DNA from: Caulobacterales bacterium
Lineage (GTDB): Bacteria; Pseudomonadota; Alphaproteobacteria; Caulobacterales; Parvularculaceae
DNA length: 64,000 bases
NCBI GenBank assembly: GCA_020638525.1
Contig: JACKIL010000009.1
Location: 27,841-91,840 of the forward strand
Reading direction: 5' to 3'
Shown: positions 50,756 to 59,859 of the stretch, in pieces
Layout of the letters: each line of letters opens with the position of its first letter
Numbering within the stretch: position 1 is the first letter of the stretch
Made by a program: the position numbers and the translations under genes
The notes under the pieces: model-generated
Database searches by the model: none
Seen by the model: the letters and a program-made list of their open reading frames with translations, nothing else
Told to the model about the DNA's origin: nothing

Positions 50756-51859
50756 ATGTCCCGTTCGACCGACATTCTGTTCACGCCCTTCGCCCATGGC
50801 GCCCTGCAGCTCAAGAATCGGATCGTCATGGCGCCGATGACGCGCTCTTTCTCGCCGGGCGGCGTTCCGGGCGCGGATGTCGAGGCCTATTACCGCCGGC
50901 GCGCGGAGAACGATGTCGGGCTCATTCTTTCGGAAGGCGTCGCGCCGAACACGGTGACGGCGCTCGGCACGCCGCACGTGCCGAATATCGTGGCGCCGGA
51001 AGCCAAGGCCGGCTGGAAGAAGGTGAGCGAGGCTGTTCGCAAAGCAGGCGGCGCGATGGGCCTCCAGCTCTGGCACGAGGGGCCCTATCGCAATCCGGCG
51101 AAGTCGGCGTTTCCCGATATTCCTTCCTGGTCGGCGTCAGGCGTCAAGGTTCCGGGCAAGCAGCTTTGGGAGCCGATGACGGAAGCCGAGATTGAAACGG
51201 CGATCGAAGAGTTCGCCGCCGCCGCGCTCGCGACGAAAGAACTTGGGTTCGCCTGCGCTGAATTTCACGGCGCGCATTCCTATCTCATCGACAGCTTCTT
51301 CTGGGATCAGACCAATCTGCGCACGGACAAATGGGGCGGCGACTGGAAGGGCCGCACGGAATTCGCGTGCGAGATCATTCGCCGATCGCGCAAGCTTGTC
51401 GGTCCCGACTTTCCGCTTCTCATTCGTTTGTCGCAATGGAAGCAGCAGGATTTCAATGTTCGGACCGCCGAGAATCCGGCCGAGCTTGAGAAATGGCTGG
51501 CGCCGCTGGTCGAGGCGGGCATCGACATTTTCCATTGCTCGCAGCGCCGCTTCTGGGAGCCTGCGTTCGATGATTCCGATCTCAATTTCGCCGGCTGGAC
51601 GAAGAAACTTACAGGCAAGCCGTCGATCTCTGTCGGCTCTGTCGGCTTGTCGGGCGAATTCACCGCCGCTTATTCGGGCGAAGTCTCCAAGCCTGCGAGC
51701 CTCGACGCGCTCGTCGAGCGTATGGAGAAGAGGGAGTTCGATCTCATCGCTGTTGGCCGCGCGCTTCTCAGCGACCCGGAATGGGTCGTGAAAATTCGAG
51801 ACGGCCGCACTGCGGACTTGAAGGATTTCACCAAAGACGCGCTTGCAACGCTCTACTGA
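50756..51859 (+). CDS. Old Yellow Enzyme family NADH:flavin oxidoreductase, 367 aa
   Basis: FMN-dependent ene-reductase with a TIM barrel. Motifs are LKNRIVMAPMTRS near the N-terminus, MGLQLWHEGPYR, the substrate-binding FHGAHSYLIDSFFW (the first His as usual, the second position His), and the FMN-phosphate loop DLIAVGRALLSDPEWV. It probably reduces electrophilic alkenes such as enones. It is followed by a glutathione transferase gene after 30 bases, which makes a detoxification pair likely. Confidence 0.93.
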   Translation: MSRSTDILFTPFAHGALQLKNRIVMAPMTRSFSPGGVPGADVEAYYRRRAENDVGLILSEGVAPNTVTALGTPHVPNIVAPEAKAGWKKVSEAVRKAGGAMGLQLWHEGPYRNPAKSAFPDIPSWSASGVKVPGKQLWEPMTEAEIETAIEEFAAAALATKELGFACAEFHGAHSYLIDSFFWDQTNLRTDKWGGDWKGRTEFACEIIRRSRKLVGPDFPLLIRLSQWKQQDFNVRTAENPAELEKWLAPLVEAGIDIFHCSQRRFWEPAFDDSDLNFAGWTKKLTGKPSISVGSVGLSGEFTAAYSGEVSKPASLDALVERMEKREFDLIAVGRALLSDPEWVVKIRDGRTADLKDFTKDALATLY

Positions 51860-51889
51860 GCATCGACAACAAACAAGGGGAACGATCAC

Positions 51890-52558
51890 ATGCTAATCGT
51901 CCATCATCTCGAGAATTCGCGCTCACAGCGCGTCTTGTGGCTGCTTGAAGAACTTGGCGTTCCCTATGAAGTGAAGCGCTACGAACGCGACAAGAAGACC
52001 AATCTCGCGCCGGCCGCGCTGATGAAAGTTCATCCGCTTGGCAAGTCGCCAGTGGTCGAAGACAATGGCGAGATCTTCGCGGAAACCGGGGCGATCATGG
52101 AGTATATCGTTGAGGCCTATGGCGCCGGCAGATTGGCGCCGCCGCGCGGAACGAAGGAATACAATCGCTATCGCTATTGGATGTATGCGGCTGAAGGTTC
52201 TTACATGCCGCCGCTTGTCTTTTCGTTGTTCCTGTCGCGCATGGACGAAGCGCCCATGCCGTTCTTTGCGAAGCCTATCGCGAAGAAGCTGACGAATGCC
52301 CTTCGTGAAGCCTATCTCAACCACACGACGAAAGCGCTTTTCGATTATGTAGAGAGCGAACTCGGCAAGCGCCCGTTCCTCGCAGGCGATGAACTCACCG
52401 CCGCCGACATCATCATGAGCTTTCCGCTGGAGGCTGCGCAAACGCGCGTCGAGGCGGCCAAGAACCGCAAGAACATACCGGCTTTCGTGAAGAAGCTTCA
52501 CGCGCGCCCGGCCTATGCGCGCGCGCTCGAAAAGGGCGGGCCATACGCTTACGCCTGA
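51890..52558 (+). CDS. Glutathione S-transferase, 222 aa
   Basis: The thioredoxin-fold N-domain begins HHLENSRSQRVLWLLEELGVPYE, with Ser/Arg at the glutathione-activating position. SPVVEDNGEIFAETGAIMEYI contains the cis-Pro and the E-[TS]-x-x-I glutathione-binding element. The C-domain is all-helical, with FLAGDELTAADIIMSFPLE. It probably conjugates or reduces electrophiles, in one unit with the Old Yellow Enzyme gene. Confidence 0.93.
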   Translation: MLIVHHLENSRSQRVLWLLEELGVPYEVKRYERDKKTNLAPAALMKVHPLGKSPVVEDNGEIFAETGAIMEYIVEAYGAGRLAPPRGTKEYNRYRYWMYAAEGSYMPPLVFSLFLSRMDEAPMPFFAKPIAKKLTNALREAYLNHTTKALFDYVESELGKRPFLAGDELTAADIIMSFPLEAAQTRVEAAKNRKNIPAFVKKLHARPAYARALEKGGPYAYA

Positions 52559-52566
52559 TAGGCGCA

Positions 52567-52599
52567 AAAAAACGGCCGCTCTTAAAGAGCGGCCGTTTT
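52567..52599. terminator. Bidirectional intrinsic terminator
   Basis: CGGCCGCTC pairs with GAGCGGCCG around a TTAAA loop, with A-tract before and T-tract after. It lies between the convergent GST gene (stop at 52558) and the TPR lipoprotein gene (stop at 52620) and can serve both. Confidence 0.85.
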
Positions 52600-52619
52600 T
52601 ATTCGTCCCGGCGCTTCGC

Positions 52620-53690
52620 CTATTTCTTGATTTCAGGCGCGCCTTCGATTTCGTGAGACTTCTCGTCAGTCGCTTCGCCCCATGACTTGGTTTCGACGAC
52701 GGCCGACGCATTGGTCAGCGGCGCCGGCGCGCTCTGCGCGATGGGTGAGTTGTCTTTCTTTTCTTCTTTCTTCGGCTCTTCCTTGAGGCGCGGCAGCGGC
52801 GCGGGCGCGGGCGCGGCGTCAGGCTTGGCGGCTGGCGCCGGAGCGGGGTCGAAATTCGGCGCGTCGACCTTGTCCGAAGCGTATTCCTGCCAATAAGCCG
52901 GCTGGCTCAGGAGCGAGCGGTAATAGTCGATGTTCTCGTCTGCGACCTGCGGCGGCAGGTCTGAGCGCGCAAGGCGCTCGGCTTCGCGCATGTCGCCCTT
53001 GATCGCGAGCACGAGCGCGAGGTTCTGGCGAACGCGCGCATCGCCGCGCCGGCTCGTCGCCGCCGTGCGCAAGGTCGCTTCAGCGTTCTTGAGATCGCCC
53101 GAAAGAACGTAGGAAAGGCCTTTATTGTTCATGACGCTGACAGCGTCCGGCGACATGGCGAGAGCGGCGTCATATTTCTGACGGGCGCTGTCATGTTCGC
53201 CGATCTGGTCGAGCGCGACGCCATAGGCGGAAAGCGCGCGCCAATCGTTATGTTTCTCGCCGGCCGCCATTTCGAGATAGCGGACGGCTTCGAAGGCGCG
53301 GCCGTCTTCGACCAGCGTCTTGCCGTATTCGAGATTGACGTCGGCGTTGTCGGGATGGCGCGTCGCCGTTTTCGACATCACCTTGATGGCTTCGTCTTTC
53401 GAGCCGATCTTGCGCAGCGCTGCGGAATAACGAACGGCCACATCGGCGTTGTCCGGTTCGCGATCAAAGCGTGTGCCCCAGAAAGCGGCGGCCGCAATCG
53501 GATCGAGCGAAGAAGGATCGGCGCTCGGATTGGAGAAGGCCCCGATCGCGTCCTTATAATCGTCGCCGCCCGCGACATTTGCTTTTCCGCCGCCGCCTGT
53601 GGACGCGCAGCTTGCAAGCAGGATGGCGCAAATGCTGGCGCCGGCGTATTTTCCCAGCGACCGGGCGGGCCTGAAGGTGCGGTCGGCCAT
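52620..53690 (-). CDS. TPR-repeat lipoprotein (TadD-like), 356 aa
   Basis: The signal peptide ends in a lipobox, LLASCAST, so the mature protein is lipidated at the Cys. From about residue 70 there are five or six TPR-like repeats (DADVAVRYSAALRKIGSKDEA, DADVNLEYGKTLVEDGRAFEA and so on), and then a Pro/Ala/Lys-rich tail. The layout is that of TadD, the Flp-pilus assembly lipoprotein, but no other tad genes are near, so the assignment is tentative. The ATG at 53690 is preferred because GAGGA lies 6 bases before it. Confidence 0.75.
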   Translation of the reverse strand: MADRTFRPARSLGKYAGASICAILLASCASTGGGGKANVAGGDDYKDAIGAFSNPSADPSSLDPIAAAAFWGTRFDREPDNADVAVRYSAALRKIGSKDEAIKVMSKTATRHPDNADVNLEYGKTLVEDGRAFEAVRYLEMAAGEKHNDWRALSAYGVALDQIGEHDSARQKYDAALAMSPDAVSVMNNKGLSYVLSGDLKNAEATLRTAATSRRGDARVRQNLALVLAIKGDMREAERLARSDLPPQVADENIDYYRSLLSQPAYWQEYASDKVDAPNFDPAPAPAAKPDAAPAPAPLPRLKEEPKKEEKKDNSPIAQSAPAPLTNASAVVETKSWGEATDEKSHEIEGAPEIKK

Positions 53691-53810
53691 GATCATTCCT
53701 CAATCATTGCGGTTCTTGGCGTGCATGATTGCGGAATGTGTTCAATAAAGGCTTAACTGTAACGCCCGCCTTTGGCGGCGGAACGAAATAGCGGGTTAAC
53801 GGAATCTTTC

Positions 53811-55178
53811 ATGCGCACCGACCTCCTGACAGAATATAACGAAGCCGCGGCTGCGGCGGCTCGGCCGATCTATGCAATCAGCGACAAGGGCAGCGAAGAC
53901 GCGCTGAAGGCGGCGCCGCAATCTCTTGCTGCTCTCGCAAAGGCGAACGGCTTCGGCGGGGAAGCGGGCGTGGCGCTCGCAAATAATGACGGCGTTCTTC
54001 TTGGCGTCGGCGACGGGCGCGATCCCTTCTTCACGGCGGCCGCTGCAGAAAAGCTTCCGCAAGGCGATTATCACCTCACGGAAAGCCTTGAGCACAGGGA
54101 AGCGGCGCAGGCGGCCTTGGGATGGCTTCTCGGGACCTATCGGTTCGACCGTTACAAGAAGCAGAAAGCGCCTGTCGCTCGTCTCGTCGCGCCCAAGGGC
54201 GTGCGCGTCGATGAGGTCTCCCGACAGGCGCGCGCGACGGCGTTCGTGCGCGATCTTGTCAACACGCCGGCGCAAGACATGACTCCGGCCGCGATCGAAG
54301 AAGCGGCGCGCGAAATCGGCGCGCGGCACGATGCGAAGGTGACGAGCATTGTCGGCGACGATCTGCTTGAGCTGAATTTTCCGATGATCCATGCGGTCGG
54401 TCGCGCCGCCGCCGCCGCGCCACGTCTCATCGATCTTACGTGGGGACGCGCCAACGCCCCGAAGGTGACTCTCGTCGGCAAGGGCGTTTCGTTTGATTCC
54501 GGCGGCCTCGATATCAAGAACGCGTCCGGCATGCTTCTCATGAAGAAAGATATGGGCGGGGCGGCGAATGCGCTCGGCCTTGCGCAGATGATTATGGAAG
54601 CGGGACTCGATCTGCGTCTGCGCGTGCTTATCCCTGCGGTCGAGAATGCAATCTCGGGAACGTCCTTCCGCCCCGGCGACATTCTGAAGAGCCGCAAGGG
54701 GCTGACAGTCGAAGTCGGCAATACGGATGCGGAAGGCCGCCTCATCCTCGCTGATGCGATTACGTTCGGCGCTGAAGAGTCGCCGGACCTCCTCGTTACG
54801 CTCGCAACGCTCACGGGCGCTGCGCGTGTCGCCCTCGGTCCCGACCTCCCGGCCTTCTACTGCGATGACGAAACTTTCGCGGGGGATGTCACAGCGGCGG
54901 CCATGCGCGAGGCCGATCCGCTTTGGCGCATGCCCCTCTGGCGGCCCTATGACAGCATGCTTTCTTCAAGCATTGCGGACATGAACAACGTTTCACAGGG
55001 CGCTTTTGCTGGGTCCGTAACGGCGGCGCTCTTCCTCAAGCGCTTCGCGCCGGAGCGCTGGGCGCACATCGACCTTTTCGCCTGGCGGCCCAAGGCTGCG
55101 CCGGGCCGGCCCGTCGGCGGCGAGGCGCAGACCATTCGGGCGCTCTACGCCGTTTTCGCCGAGCGCTATCGGCGATAG
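53811..55178 (+). CDS. Leucyl aminopeptidase family (M17), 455 aa
   Basis: Cytosolic zinc or manganese aminopeptidase. The C-domain has GKGVSFDSGGLDIKNASGMLLMKKDMGGAAN (metal Lys and Asp) and the signature NTDAEGRLILADAI, with the catalytic Arg and the Asp/Glu metal ligands. The N-domain is shorter than in PepA, as in PepB-like members. I use ATG 53811, 39 bases into a longer frame. It probably recycles peptides. Confidence 0.92.
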   Translation: MRTDLLTEYNEAAAAAARPIYAISDKGSEDALKAAPQSLAALAKANGFGGEAGVALANNDGVLLGVGDGRDPFFTAAAAEKLPQGDYHLTESLEHREAAQAALGWLLGTYRFDRYKKQKAPVARLVAPKGVRVDEVSRQARATAFVRDLVNTPAQDMTPAAIEEAAREIGARHDAKVTSIVGDDLLELNFPMIHAVGRAAAAAPRLIDLTWGRANAPKVTLVGKGVSFDSGGLDIKNASGMLLMKKDMGGAANALGLAQMIMEAGLDLRLRVLIPAVENAISGTSFRPGDILKSRKGLTVEVGNTDAEGRLILADAITFGAEESPDLLVTLATLTGAARVALGPDLPAFYCDDETFAGDVTAAAMREADPLWRMPLWRPYDSMLSSSIADMNNVSQGAFAGSVTAALFLKRFAPERWAHIDLFAWRPKAAPGRPVGGEAQTIRALYAVFAERYRR

Positions 55179-55310
55179 TCCCTCTTGCCCTCGCGCTGCG
55201 AACGGTTGCACCGTTCCCTCCCGACTGCGGGGATAGGCCCGCGGCTGGGGCCAGCCAAAAGCCGACCCGGGCGAAACGATTCCGGGCGGCGCGAGGAGCG
55301 ATCTGGAGTG

Positions 55311-55664
55311 ATGGCGTCGACTGAGATTCTGGGCCCGTGGCGCGATGTCATGGCGGATGCGGTGAGGGCGGATGGTCCCGACCTCTCCATGCGCCAGTGG
55401 GCGATCCTATTGACGGTCTATCTCAACCCGGGTCCGCATACGGTGCGAGCGCTCGCGCGCGACCTCAATGTGCCGAAGCCCGCGATCTCGCGCGCGCTCG
55501 ACGCCCTGTCGATCCTCAAATATGTCCGCCGCGTTCGCGACGAAAACGACAAGCGCATCGTCCTTGTGCAGAAGACGCCGGAAGGCGCGATCTATGTCGA
55601 TAATTTCGCGCGCATCGTCGAAGAGCGCAGCGATGAGCCCGCTCTCGGCGCGCTCTACGGCTGA
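55311..55664 (+). CDS. MarR-like winged-helix regulator, 117 aa
   Basis: The sequence LSMRQWAILLTVYLNPGPHTVRALARDLNVPKPAISRALDALSILKYVRRVRDENDKR covers helices and wing of a MarR-type DNA-binding domain. The protein is shorter than typical MarR because the C-terminal dimer helices are brief. The start is ATG 55311 or the GTG just before it (55308), with GAGGAG 9-12 bases upstream. Its target is unknown; the neighbouring aminopeptidase is 132 bases upstream on the same strand. Confidence 0.8.
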   Translation: MASTEILGPWRDVMADAVRADGPDLSMRQWAILLTVYLNPGPHTVRALARDLNVPKPAISRALDALSILKYVRRVRDENDKRIVLVQKTPEGAIYVDNFARIVEERSDEPALGALYG

Positions 55665-55677
55665 TCGGCGATTTCTC

Positions 55678-56655
55678 TCAGTAGACTGGCTTGAGTTTGG
55701 CGACCCTGACGCCGGCGATTCTCGCTGCGCCATTCTCGAAGACAAGCGGCGCTGAAACCTTGCCGCCGCCGGCGATCGCGGCGAGCGTCAACGCCGCTGC
55801 GACTTTCTGCGCATCGCTCTGCTTGATGACGCCGGTCTCGGCGAGCGTGAGCGTAAGCGGGCCGGGATTAATCGCTTCGACATTGAGAACGCCCTCAGGC
55901 CGCCCCAGCGCATCCAATGAGAGATCGCCGGAAAGCTGCAGCTTGCTCTCCTCCGTCTCAAGATAGATGCGGCGAAATTCAATTTTCCCGCCACTCGCGC
56001 GCCAGGCTTGCGGGCTTTCCTCAAGCGCTTCCAGCGCCGTCGCGGCGACCATCGCTTCAAGCTTGCGCGCAGCTGCGCCGTTCCGGGTTTTCAGCCCCGT
56101 CGCAGCAAGGCTCGCCTCAATCGTTGCGTGATCTTCTTTCGACGGCGCGACAGTCAAGAGAAAAGCGTCGGCGAAAAAGCGTTCAACGCCGCCGACTTTC
56201 TCGACTTCCGCAGCGCCGGATTCGACATCGACGATCCAGAGATGCTCCTTGTCGCCGCCAATGCTTGCGCGCCCGTCCGGCGCGGTGATGCGCCAGCGCC
56301 CAAACTTCTCGCTTTCTATGAGATGCGGTTCGCGCACGGAGAAGATGAGGCGGTCGAGCGCGAGCGGCAGAGCGTCAATGTTGAGTTGCGGCGCGCGCCA
56401 CGCCCAGGTCGAGCCTTCCGTAATCGTCACATTGCTGACGGCGCCGCGCAGGAAGAATGGAAAGCCCTTCGTCGCAATCTTTTCATAGGTGACTTCGACG
56501 CCGGAAGCGCGCTGGTCTTCCGCCCAGTTGCTGACGGCGCGGCGCATTTCTGACGCGCCCTGGCTCCACAGGAATCCATAGATTGCGAAAGCAACTGCGC
56601 CCGCAGCGAGCGGTCCATATAGAAGCCAGTCGCGCGACTTGCCCGCGCCGCTCAT
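55678..56655 (-). CDS. DUF2125 domain-containing membrane protein, 325 aa
   Basis: A membrane helix at residues about 11-30 (LLYGPLAAGAVAFAIYGFLW) is followed by a long beta-rich periplasmic part with RASGVEVTYEKIATKGFPFFLR and WAWRAPQLNIDALPLALDRLIF, the start of the DUF2125 family. It is common in alphaproteobacteria but has no assigned role; the resemblance to AsmA-like beta proteins is my reading. The ATG overlaps the stop of the plsC-like gene upstream. Confidence 0.85.
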   Translation of the reverse strand: MSGAGKSRDWLLYGPLAAGAVAFAIYGFLWSQGASEMRRAVSNWAEDQRASGVEVTYEKIATKGFPFFLRGAVSNVTITEGSTWAWRAPQLNIDALPLALDRLIFSVREPHLIESEKFGRWRITAPDGRASIGGDKEHLWIVDVESGAAEVEKVGGVERFFADAFLLTVAPSKEDHATIEASLAATGLKTRNGAAARKLEAMVAATALEALEESPQAWRASGGKIEFRRIYLETEESKLQLSGDLSLDALGRPEGVLNVEAINPGPLTLTLAETGVIKQSDAQKVAAALTLAAIAGGGKVSAPLVFENGAARIAGVRVAKLKPVY

Positions 56656-57407
56656 GCCGTCACGCTTTTCATGCCGGCGTCCGTCGCTTCCGCTTCGTCT
56701 AGAACGCCGCCGGCGTCGCCGTGAAGGAGCGCGTCGAGTTCTCGCATGAAGGCTTTGCGATCAAGCCCCGGTGCGATCGGCGGCAGGAAGCGGATGGTGA
56801 TGACGCCGGGCGTCTTTTGCGCAGTGACGCCGCCCGGCAGGCTCCAGAAGCGCCCGGAGTCGTGCACGACGGGCGTGCATGGCGCCCCGCCGGAAAGATA
56901 GATGCTCGCCACCCCCGGCTGCAGCGGGATGCGTTCGCCAAAAGCGGCCCGTGTTCCTTCCGGAAAGAGGATGACCTGGCATCCCTCATCGAGCTTTTCG
57001 CGGGCCGCCTTCGTCAGAGCGCGGATCGCTTTCGCGCCTGCCTCCCGGTCGACCGGGATGGCGCCGGTCTTGACCGCCCACGCGCCGTAAAGCGGCACGC
57101 GTTTCAGTTCCTGTTTGAAGACCATGATCGGCTCGTCGAGCAGCGCGACGAGAGCGATCGTTTCCCACATTGATTGATGGTTCGATGCGACGATGGCGGC
57201 GCCATGAGGAATGTTCTCCGCGCCTTCGACGCGGTGGCGCAGGCCGGCGAAAATACGCAGGAAGAAGAGCACGCCATGCGCCCAGATTTTCACCGCCTTG
57301 CGCGCGGCTCTCTCGCCGAAGAGAAGTACGGGAGACGCTAAAACGCCGACGACCAATGTCGTCAAAGCTATCGCGCCAGCGAACGCCGCTATGCGGATGG
57401 ATTTCAT
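56652..57407 (-). CDS. Lysophospholipid acyltransferase family protein (PlsC-like), 251 aa
   Basis: A membrane helix near the N-terminus is followed by the acyltransferase motif ASNHQSMWETI (the H-x4-[DE] catalytic box with Glu) and motif III FPEGTRAAFGER. It probably makes phosphatidic acid from lysophosphatidic acid at the inner membrane. It lies downstream of a YdcF-type gene and overlaps the DUF2125 gene, suggesting an envelope-lipid operon. Confidence 0.9.
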   Translation of the reverse strand: MKSIRIAAFAGAIALTTLVVGVLASPVLLFGERAARKAVKIWAHGVLFFLRIFAGLRHRVEGAENIPHGAAIVASNHQSMWETIALVALLDEPIMVFKQELKRVPLYGAWAVKTGAIPVDREAGAKAIRALTKAAREKLDEGCQVILFPEGTRAAFGERIPLQPGVASIYLSGGAPCTPVVHDSGRFWSLPGGVTAQKTPGVITIRFLPPIAPGLDRKAFMRELDALLHGDAGGVLDEAEATDAGMKSVTA

Positions 57408-57422
57408 GAGCGTTCCCGCGTC

Positions 57423-57998
57423 TTAGCGCGCGCCGAAAAAGGTTCTGACCCGAACGGCGAGAAACTTGGTGTATTCGAGGGCGAGGAGCTTCATCGCGCC
57501 GCCGCCGGCAGGCCGGCCTTTCTCATCGAGATATCCGGACCGGACAGGGTGCGCGACAATATCCGCATCGGGCAGCTGCGAGCGCGTTTCCAGCAGCGCG
57601 CGCGGCATATGATAGTCCGACGTCACGAGGATGATGCGGTGGAATCCGTATTTCTGGGCCCACTCGCGAACTTCGGCGGCGTTGCCGACTGTCGAGCGCG
57701 CCTGATGGCCGAGGTCGACACAGCATTCGAAATCGGCGGGCTCGCCGGGCCAGAGCTTTGCAAGTTCTGCACGCGAGATGTCAGGATTGACGCCGGAGAT
57801 GAGCAGCCTGCCGCCGGCGCCGTCGCCGAGGAGCGTCATCGCGGTCGCAATCCGTTCGCCGCCAATGCCGGTATAGACGACGATGCCGTCAGCATGAGGC
57901 GAGGCTTCCTGCGCTTCGGGCAGGCTGGCGACGAAAGCAATAAGCCCGCCCGCCCAGAGGAGCGCTACTGAAGCGATGGCCGCCAGAATGAGCCGCAA
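57423..57998 (-). CDS. YdcF/SanA-family protein (DUF218), 191 aa
   Basis: An N-terminal signal anchor (LILAAIASVALLWAGGLIAFVAS), then the DUF218 domain: DGIVVYTGIGGERIATAMTLL, RLLISGVNPDISRAEL, DLGHQARSTVGNAAEVREW and LVTSDYHMPRALLETR. Proteins of this family are associated with vancomycin sensitivity and peptidoglycan barrier function, but the reaction is not settled. It is the first gene of ydcF-plsC-DUF2125. Confidence 0.88.
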   Translation of the reverse strand: MRLILAAIASVALLWAGGLIAFVASLPEAQEASPHADGIVVYTGIGGERIATAMTLLGDGAGGRLLISGVNPDISRAELAKLWPGEPADFECCVDLGHQARSTVGNAAEVREWAQKYGFHRIILVTSDYHMPRALLETRSQLPDADIVAHPVRSGYLDEKGRPAGGGAMKLLALEYTKFLAVRVRTFFGAR

Positions 57999-58124
57999 CG
58001 TGCTTCTCCCTTTCTCCGCGCCCTAACGCCCGCACCAAAACCCTCGCGCGCTTCCGCCGAGGTCAACCACGAAGCCGACGATAGCCGGATTTGTGCGGCG
58101 CGGTCCAGCGGGGGCGGAGGGGCC

Positions 58125-59090
58125 TCAAAGCTCCTTGGAAAGGGTCCGGAGCACGGTGAGCCGCGCCGTCGCCGCCGTGACGAGGCAAAGCGCGATCGGC
58201 ACGATGAGGAGCGTGAAGAATAATTGGGGCCCCAGCTTGATCGACGGCAGGAACCCGGAAGGGCCTCCCCCGGCGCGCATCAAGAGGGAAGTCAGGCCGA
58301 GCGTCAGCATGGCGAGCGCGAGCCCGGCGAAGGTGCCGCGAAGGCCGAGGACGAGAAAGCGCCGCTGCACCTGGTTGGCGACGAAGTCATCCGTCGCCCC
58401 TACCAGGTGAAGGATCGAGACGATCTCGCGATTGGCCGCCAGACCCGCGCGAGCAGCGAAGACGGAGATCGCGCAGCCCGCTCCCATGACGAGGATGAAG
58501 ACAGCGAACGCCATGAGTTGCCCGGAGCGCGCCGCGGCGGAAAGGCGTTCATGCCACTCGCCGTGGTCGTCGAGCACGGCGCCGGGCGCTGCGGCCGAAA
58601 GGCGCGTTCGCAACAGGCTGAGATCGTTTCTGAGGTTCTGGTCGACGCGCACTTCGATCAAGGCCGGGATGTTGAGATAGGCGCCGATATTGCCCTTGCC
58701 GAGCCACGGCTCGAGCAGCTTTTCGGACTCCTCTTTGGGAACGGCGCGCGCTTCGAGCACGCCTTCCGTAGACTGAAGGACGCGCATTGCTTCCTGCGTC
58801 TGTGATGCGATCGTCTCGGCGTCCGCGCCCTTGATCTGGATGGTGAGCCCGCGCTCGAGTTCGCTCGTCCACTCGCCCGCAGCATCGGAAATGAAGACGA
58901 AGACGGCGAGAGCGATCGCCGCCAGGAACGACATCACGGCGATGACGGCGGTCAGCGGCGCGCCGCCGGCGCCTGCTTCCGGAAGCAAGGGTTCGGCGCG
59001 CAAACGGCCGAGAAAGCCGCGCGGTTCGCCTTGCGGCTCTTCGCCCGGCGCGCGGACGAAACGTTCGGCGATATTCTGTTCATCGCTCAT
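58125..59090 (-). CDS. ftsX: Cell division protein FtsX
   Basis: Membrane partner of FtsE that relays ATP hydrolysis to periplasmic peptidoglycan-hydrolase activators such as EnvC. An N-terminal tail of about 45 residues precedes helix 1 (AVIAVMSFLAAIALAVFVFIS), the periplasmic loop is at about 70-180, and three further helices end near residue 310. The FtsX signature QVQRRFLVLGLRGTFAGLALA precedes the last pair of helices. The ATG overlaps the ftsE stop (ATGA). The EnvC-like protein at 46471-47706 is its probable partner. Confidence 0.95.
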   Translation of the reverse strand: MSDEQNIAERFVRAPGEEPQGEPRGFLGRLRAEPLLPEAGAGGAPLTAVIAVMSFLAAIALAVFVFISDAAGEWTSELERGLTIQIKGADAETIASQTQEAMRVLQSTEGVLEARAVPKEESEKLLEPWLGKGNIGAYLNIPALIEVRVDQNLRNDLSLLRTRLSAAAPGAVLDDHGEWHERLSAAARSGQLMAFAVFILVMGAGCAISVFAARAGLAANREIVSILHLVGATDDFVANQVQRRFLVLGLRGTFAGLALAMLTLGLTSLLMRAGGGPSGFLPSIKLGPQLFFTLLIVPIALCLVTAATARLTVLRTLSKEL

Positions 59091-59782
59091 CCGCGCTTGC
59101 CTTTCTTCGCCGGCGGCGTGGTCGGCTGATCGTGAAGGCGACCGCCTTCCAGATGCATGATCGGTTTGCCGAGCGCTTCAATGAGCGTGATGTCGTGCGT
59201 TGCGACGATCACCGCGGCGCCGAGTTTGTTAAGCTCGATGAACAATTTCATAATTTTCTCGCCCATCACCGGATCGACATTGCCTGTCGGCTCGTCAGCG
59301 AGAATGAGATCGGGTTTTGCGACGAGCGCGCGCGCCAGAGCCACGCGCTGCTTTTCGCCGCCGGAAAGTGAGGGCGGGCGCGCATCGATGCGATGGCCCA
59401 ATCCGACCCAGTTTAACAGTTCCCTTACGTCTTCCCTGTACTGGTTAGGGTTAATGCCGGCGACTTTCATCGGCAGCGCGACATTTTCGAAGGCGGTCAG
59501 GTGGTCGAGAAGACGAAACTCCTGAAAGACGACGCCAATTCGGCGGCGAAGCGCGGGCAAGGCCTCGCGCGGCGCGGCCGTGACGTCTTCGCCGAAGAGC
59601 GTGACAGCGCCGCGCGTCGGGCGATGCGCGAGATAGATCATTTTCAGCAAAGACGTCTTGCCGGCGCCGGAAGGGCCGGTGAGAAAGCGGAATTCTCCCT
59701 CGCCGAGCGTGAAGGAGACCTCCCGCAAAATCTCGGGCTCACCCTCATAGGCGAGGCTCACATTGTCGAAGCCGACGATCAC
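59087..59782 (-). CDS. ftsE: Cell division ATP-binding protein FtsE
   Basis: The ABC ATPase has Walker A GPSGAGKTSLLK, the Q-loop in FQEFRLLDHLTAFEN, the signature LSGGEKQRVALARAL, Walker B LILADEPTGNVD and the H-loop THDITLIE. I choose the GTG at 59782 because GGAG lies 8 bases before it and it starts at the conserved IVGFDNVSLAYEG. A longer start at ATG 59839 adds 19 basic residues and would leave only 20 bases to the divergent gene. Confidence 0.93.
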   Translation of the reverse strand: MIVGFDNVSLAYEGEPEILREVSFTLGEGEFRFLTGPSGAGKTSLLKMIYLAHRPTRGAVTLFGEDVTAAPREALPALRRRIGVVFQEFRLLDHLTAFENVALPMKVAGINPNQYREDVRELLNWVGLGHRIDARPPSLSGGEKQRVALARALVAKPDLILADEPTGNVDPVMGEKIMKLFIELNKLGAAVIVATHDITLIEALGKPIMHLEGGRLHDQPTTPPAKKGKRG

Positions 59783-59859
59783 CGTTGGCGCTCCGTTCCG
59801 TTCAATCCGCTTGTAGCGCGCATGCCGTCCGGCAAGCAAAAGACTGATTCTGTGCAGCC

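Noticed and set aside
53701..53731. Stem CAATCAT/ATGATTG in the leader of the TPR lipoprotein gene
   Set aside because: It is only seven base pairs with a large loop and no T-run; too weak to call.
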